Shown here in pieces: positions 5,543-6,409 of a stretch of DNA of 6,409 bases (the stretch's first letter is position 1; each line of letters starts with the position of its first letter). The position numbers and the translations under genes were made by a program. Location: the NCBI GenBank assembly GCA_019348335.1, contig JAHWJR010000108.1, positions 1-6,409 on the forward strand, in the 5' to 3' direction. The stretch is from Actinomycetota bacterium (GTDB lineage: Bacteria > Actinomycetota > Acidimicrobiia > Acidimicrobiales > CADCSY01). The notes beneath the pieces were generated by a model. It had not been told where the DNA came from. It did no database searches and saw nothing but the letters and a program-made list of their open reading frames with translations.

Positions 5543-6225
5543 CAACGGCCTCCCCGTGCCGGGGCCAGGGCCCGCGGCGAGGCGGGCTCGAGCGCCTGGC
5601 TGGCACCTCCGTTGCTGGCGGTCGAGCCGTCGCTGCCGCTACCGGCGCTGCGGATCAGTCGTCCGCCGCCGAAGCCGATCAGCGCCGCACCGAGCAGGAA
5701 GGCGCCGGGGCGCCGGCGAGCGAGGTCCTGCACCTCTTCGAGCAGGCCGTCGACGCCGCGCATCTCGATGGCCTCGCCGACGTCGTGGAGCTTGTCGGAC
5801 CACTGCTGGGCGTACTCGGCCATGGTCCCCGCGTCCTCCGGGCGACCGTCGACCAGTGCCTGCGTCTCGTCACCCCAGCGGTGCAGGGCCTGGGCCAGCG
5901 CCTGGGTCTGGGTCTCGGCCTGCTCCTGCACCTGCTGGCGGGTCTCGTCGTAGAGGTCGCGCCCGTGCATGGTCACTTCCTGGGTGATCTGTGCCGCCTG
6001 CTGGCGGGCGGTGCCGGCCACCTCTCGGGCGTGGTCACTTGCCTCGCTGGCAACCTGCTGGCTCTGCTCCACCGCGGCGGACTTCACCTGCTGGCCCTGT
6101 TGCTGCGCCGTGGCGGCGGCTGCCTCGCCCCGCTTACGGCCTCCTCCGTTGCTCTGCTGTCTGGTCCTTGCCCGGGTGGCCCCCTGGGGGGACGCCTCTT
6201 GGACTCCGTTTCGGACGATCGGCAC
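5542..6225 (-). CDS. Gln/Ala-rich amphipathic-helix protein with C-terminal membrane segment
   Basis: The 227-aa product is the first gene of the leftward operon. GTG 6225 is preceded at 6 nt by GGAGGTGA, a near-perfect anti-16S match, which fixes the start. No named family is recognised. Residues 1-35 are basic and disordered. Residues ~36-116 form a long Gln/Ala-rich amphipathic helix with an 11-residue period (Val47, Val58, Val69, Ile80, Leu91). Residues ~117-165 include a second helical part (YAQQWSDKLHDVGEAIEMRG, 138-157). ARRRPGAFLLGAALIGFGGG (169-188) is a short Gly-rich membrane segment after a basic patch, similar in kind to the anchor of the DUF3618-type protein. The tail is Ser/Gly/Ala-rich. 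The stop overlaps the next ATG (TGATG). It probably attaches to the membrane and acts with the two following products; that is inferred from gene packing and shared architecture. Confidence 0.85.
   Translation of the reverse strand: MPIVRNGVQEASPQGATRARTRQQSNGGGRKRGEAAAATAQQQGQQVKSAAVEQSQQVASEASDHAREVAGTARQQAAQITQEVTMHGRDLYDETRQQVQEQAETQTQALAQALHRWGDETQALVDGRPEDAGTMAEYAQQWSDKLHDVGEAIEMRGVDGLLEEVQDLARRRPGAFLLGAALIGFGGGRLIRSAGSGSDGSTASNGGASQALEPASPRALAPARGGR
5549..5555 (-). promoter_or_regulatory. Ribosome binding site of the holin-like gene
   Basis: GGGGAGG on the minus strand is 6 nt before ATG 5542 and lies within the last codons of the upstream gene. Together with the TGATG stop-start overlap it supports coupled translation and the ATG over the adjacent TTG. 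Confidence 0.75.
5926..6090 (-). repeat. Five tandem 11-residue hendecads in the 227-aa protein
   Basis: Residues 46-100 divide into five 11-mers, each with a branched aliphatic residue at the same place (47, 58, 69, 80, 91), usually after Gln/Glu/Asp, for example QQVASEASDHA (56-66 in alternate phase). The DNA is less uniform than in the last gene of the operon. CCTGCTGG recurs at 5931, 5998, 6054 and 6087 and encodes the Gln-Gln pairs. Confidence 0.6.
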
Positions 6226-6228
6226 CGG

Positions 6229-6236
6229 TCACCTCC
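6229..6236 (-). promoter_or_regulatory. Strong ribosome binding site opening the three-gene operon
   Basis: GGAGGTGA on the minus strand matches the 16S anti-Shine-Dalgarno sequence fully, with 6 nt to GTG 6225. No equally convincing -10/-35 pair for the operon was found in the 110-bp gap to the tRNA gene. Confidence 0.8.
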
Positions 6237-6308
6237 TCGTAGTCGCTCCCGGCCGGTATGGCGCGGGGACCGACGACGCCTACCCGTGGGCGGGGTGCCG
6301 GACACCTG

Positions 6309-6325
6309 ACCGGCGCCGGTAAGGT
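6309..6325 (+). promoter_or_regulatory. Possible tRNA promoter -10 (TAAGGT) abutting a 12-bp palindrome
   Basis: TAAGGT (6320-6325) fits TAnnnT and predicts an RNA start a few bases before the tRNA 5' end. No clear -35 is visible. The perfect palindrome ACCGGCGCCGGT (6309-6320) overlaps its first base. In such GC-rich DNA a short palindrome can arise by chance, so an operator role is speculative. Confidence 0.3.
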
Positions 6326-6335
6326 CGTGCCGCCC

Positions 6336-6408
6336 GCCGGGTTAGCTCAGCTGGTAGAGCGCTTCTCTTGTAAAGAAGAGGTCGTCGGTTCGAATCCGAC
6401 ACTCGGCT
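6336..6408 (+). tRNA. tRNA-Thr (anticodon UGU)
   Basis: A full cloverleaf can be drawn. The acceptor stem is GCCGGGT (6336-6342) with ACTCGGC (6401-6407), including one G-U pair. The D stem is GCTC/GAGC (6345-6348 / 6357-6360). The anticodon stem CTTCT/AGAAG (6362-6366 / 6374-6378) closes the loop CTTGTAA, giving anticodon TGT at 6369-6371. The variable loop is AGGTC. The T stem GTCGG/CCGAC (6384-6388 / 6396-6400) carries loop TTCGAAT. T6408 is the discriminator base. The window ends one base later, so an encoded CCA cannot be judged. It reads ACA-type threonine codons and is divergent from the membrane-protein operon. Confidence 0.97.
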
Positions 6409-6409
6409 C

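Noticed and set aside
5160..5606. Upstream extension of the DUF3618 frame to give a 405-aa protein
   Set aside because: It would lie across the whole holin-like gene in another frame. The internal ATG 5159 with AAGGAGG gives a family-like N-terminus.
6336..6408. tRNA-Thr as an integration site of a mobile element
   Set aside because: No integrase, no repeated tRNA 3' fragment seen in the window, and the neighbouring genes have uniform composition.

Overview
The window is about 6.4 kb of very GC-rich chromosomal DNA from a high-GC Gram-positive (Actinomycetota). The evidence is the strong G/C bias at third codon positions, GTG starts, BldG-type STAS gene, Holin-X and DUF3618-type membrane proteins, and hairpin ends without T-runs. 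A lineage such as Acidimicrobiia is possible but cannot be proved from the sequence. There is no transposase, integrase, CRISPR array or phage structural gene. This is a core-genome neighbourhood, and its interest lies in small membrane/coiled-coil proteins and promoter architecture.

Layout. (1) 1-1026, +: the 3' part of a secreted or surface-anchored protein with a fibronectin type III domain, a Pro/Thr-rich stalk and a C-terminal membrane helix. (2) 1028-3283, -: a complete superfamily II helicase of the MrfA/SftH/Hrq1 type with a C-terminal DUF1998 Zn-cysteine region. It converges on gene 1 with a single base between the stop codons, and an 8-bp-stem hairpin covers both stops. (3) 3284-3392: a compact divergent promoter region holding an 11-bp perfect inverted repeat. 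Each arm presents a TAGCGT -10-like hexamer, one facing the helicase and one facing gene 4. (4) 3393-3737, +: a BldG/SpoIIAA-like STAS anti-sigma-factor antagonist, with Ser57 in the phosphorylation motif. (5) 3802-4335, +: an unrecognised 177-aa helical protein that may be cotranscribed with it. A long hairpin at 4326-4367 closes this convergent boundary.

(6) 4389-6225, -: a tightly packed three-gene operon reading leftward from 6225. In order it encodes a 227-aa Gln/Ala-rich amphipathic-helix protein with a C-terminal membrane segment, a 135-aa two-helix Holin-X/YqjE-type membrane protein (TGATG overlap), and a 256-aa DUF3618-type protein (25-bp overlap). All three starts have strong Shine-Dalgarno sequences. 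The first and last proteins each carry five consecutive 11-residue (hendecad) repeats, and in the last gene this is visible as an exact 33-bp DNA periodicity. (7) 6336-6408, +: a tRNA-Thr(UGU) gene, divergent from the operon.

Working interpretation. The helicase is probably a DNA-repair enzyme. The STAS protein belongs to a partner-switching sigma-factor control system whose kinase is not beside it. The three-gene operon looks like an actinobacterial counterpart of the E. coli yqjD-yqjE-yqjK set, encoding membrane-anchored amphipathic-helix proteins, perhaps for envelope or stress physiology. That last function is inference from architecture.
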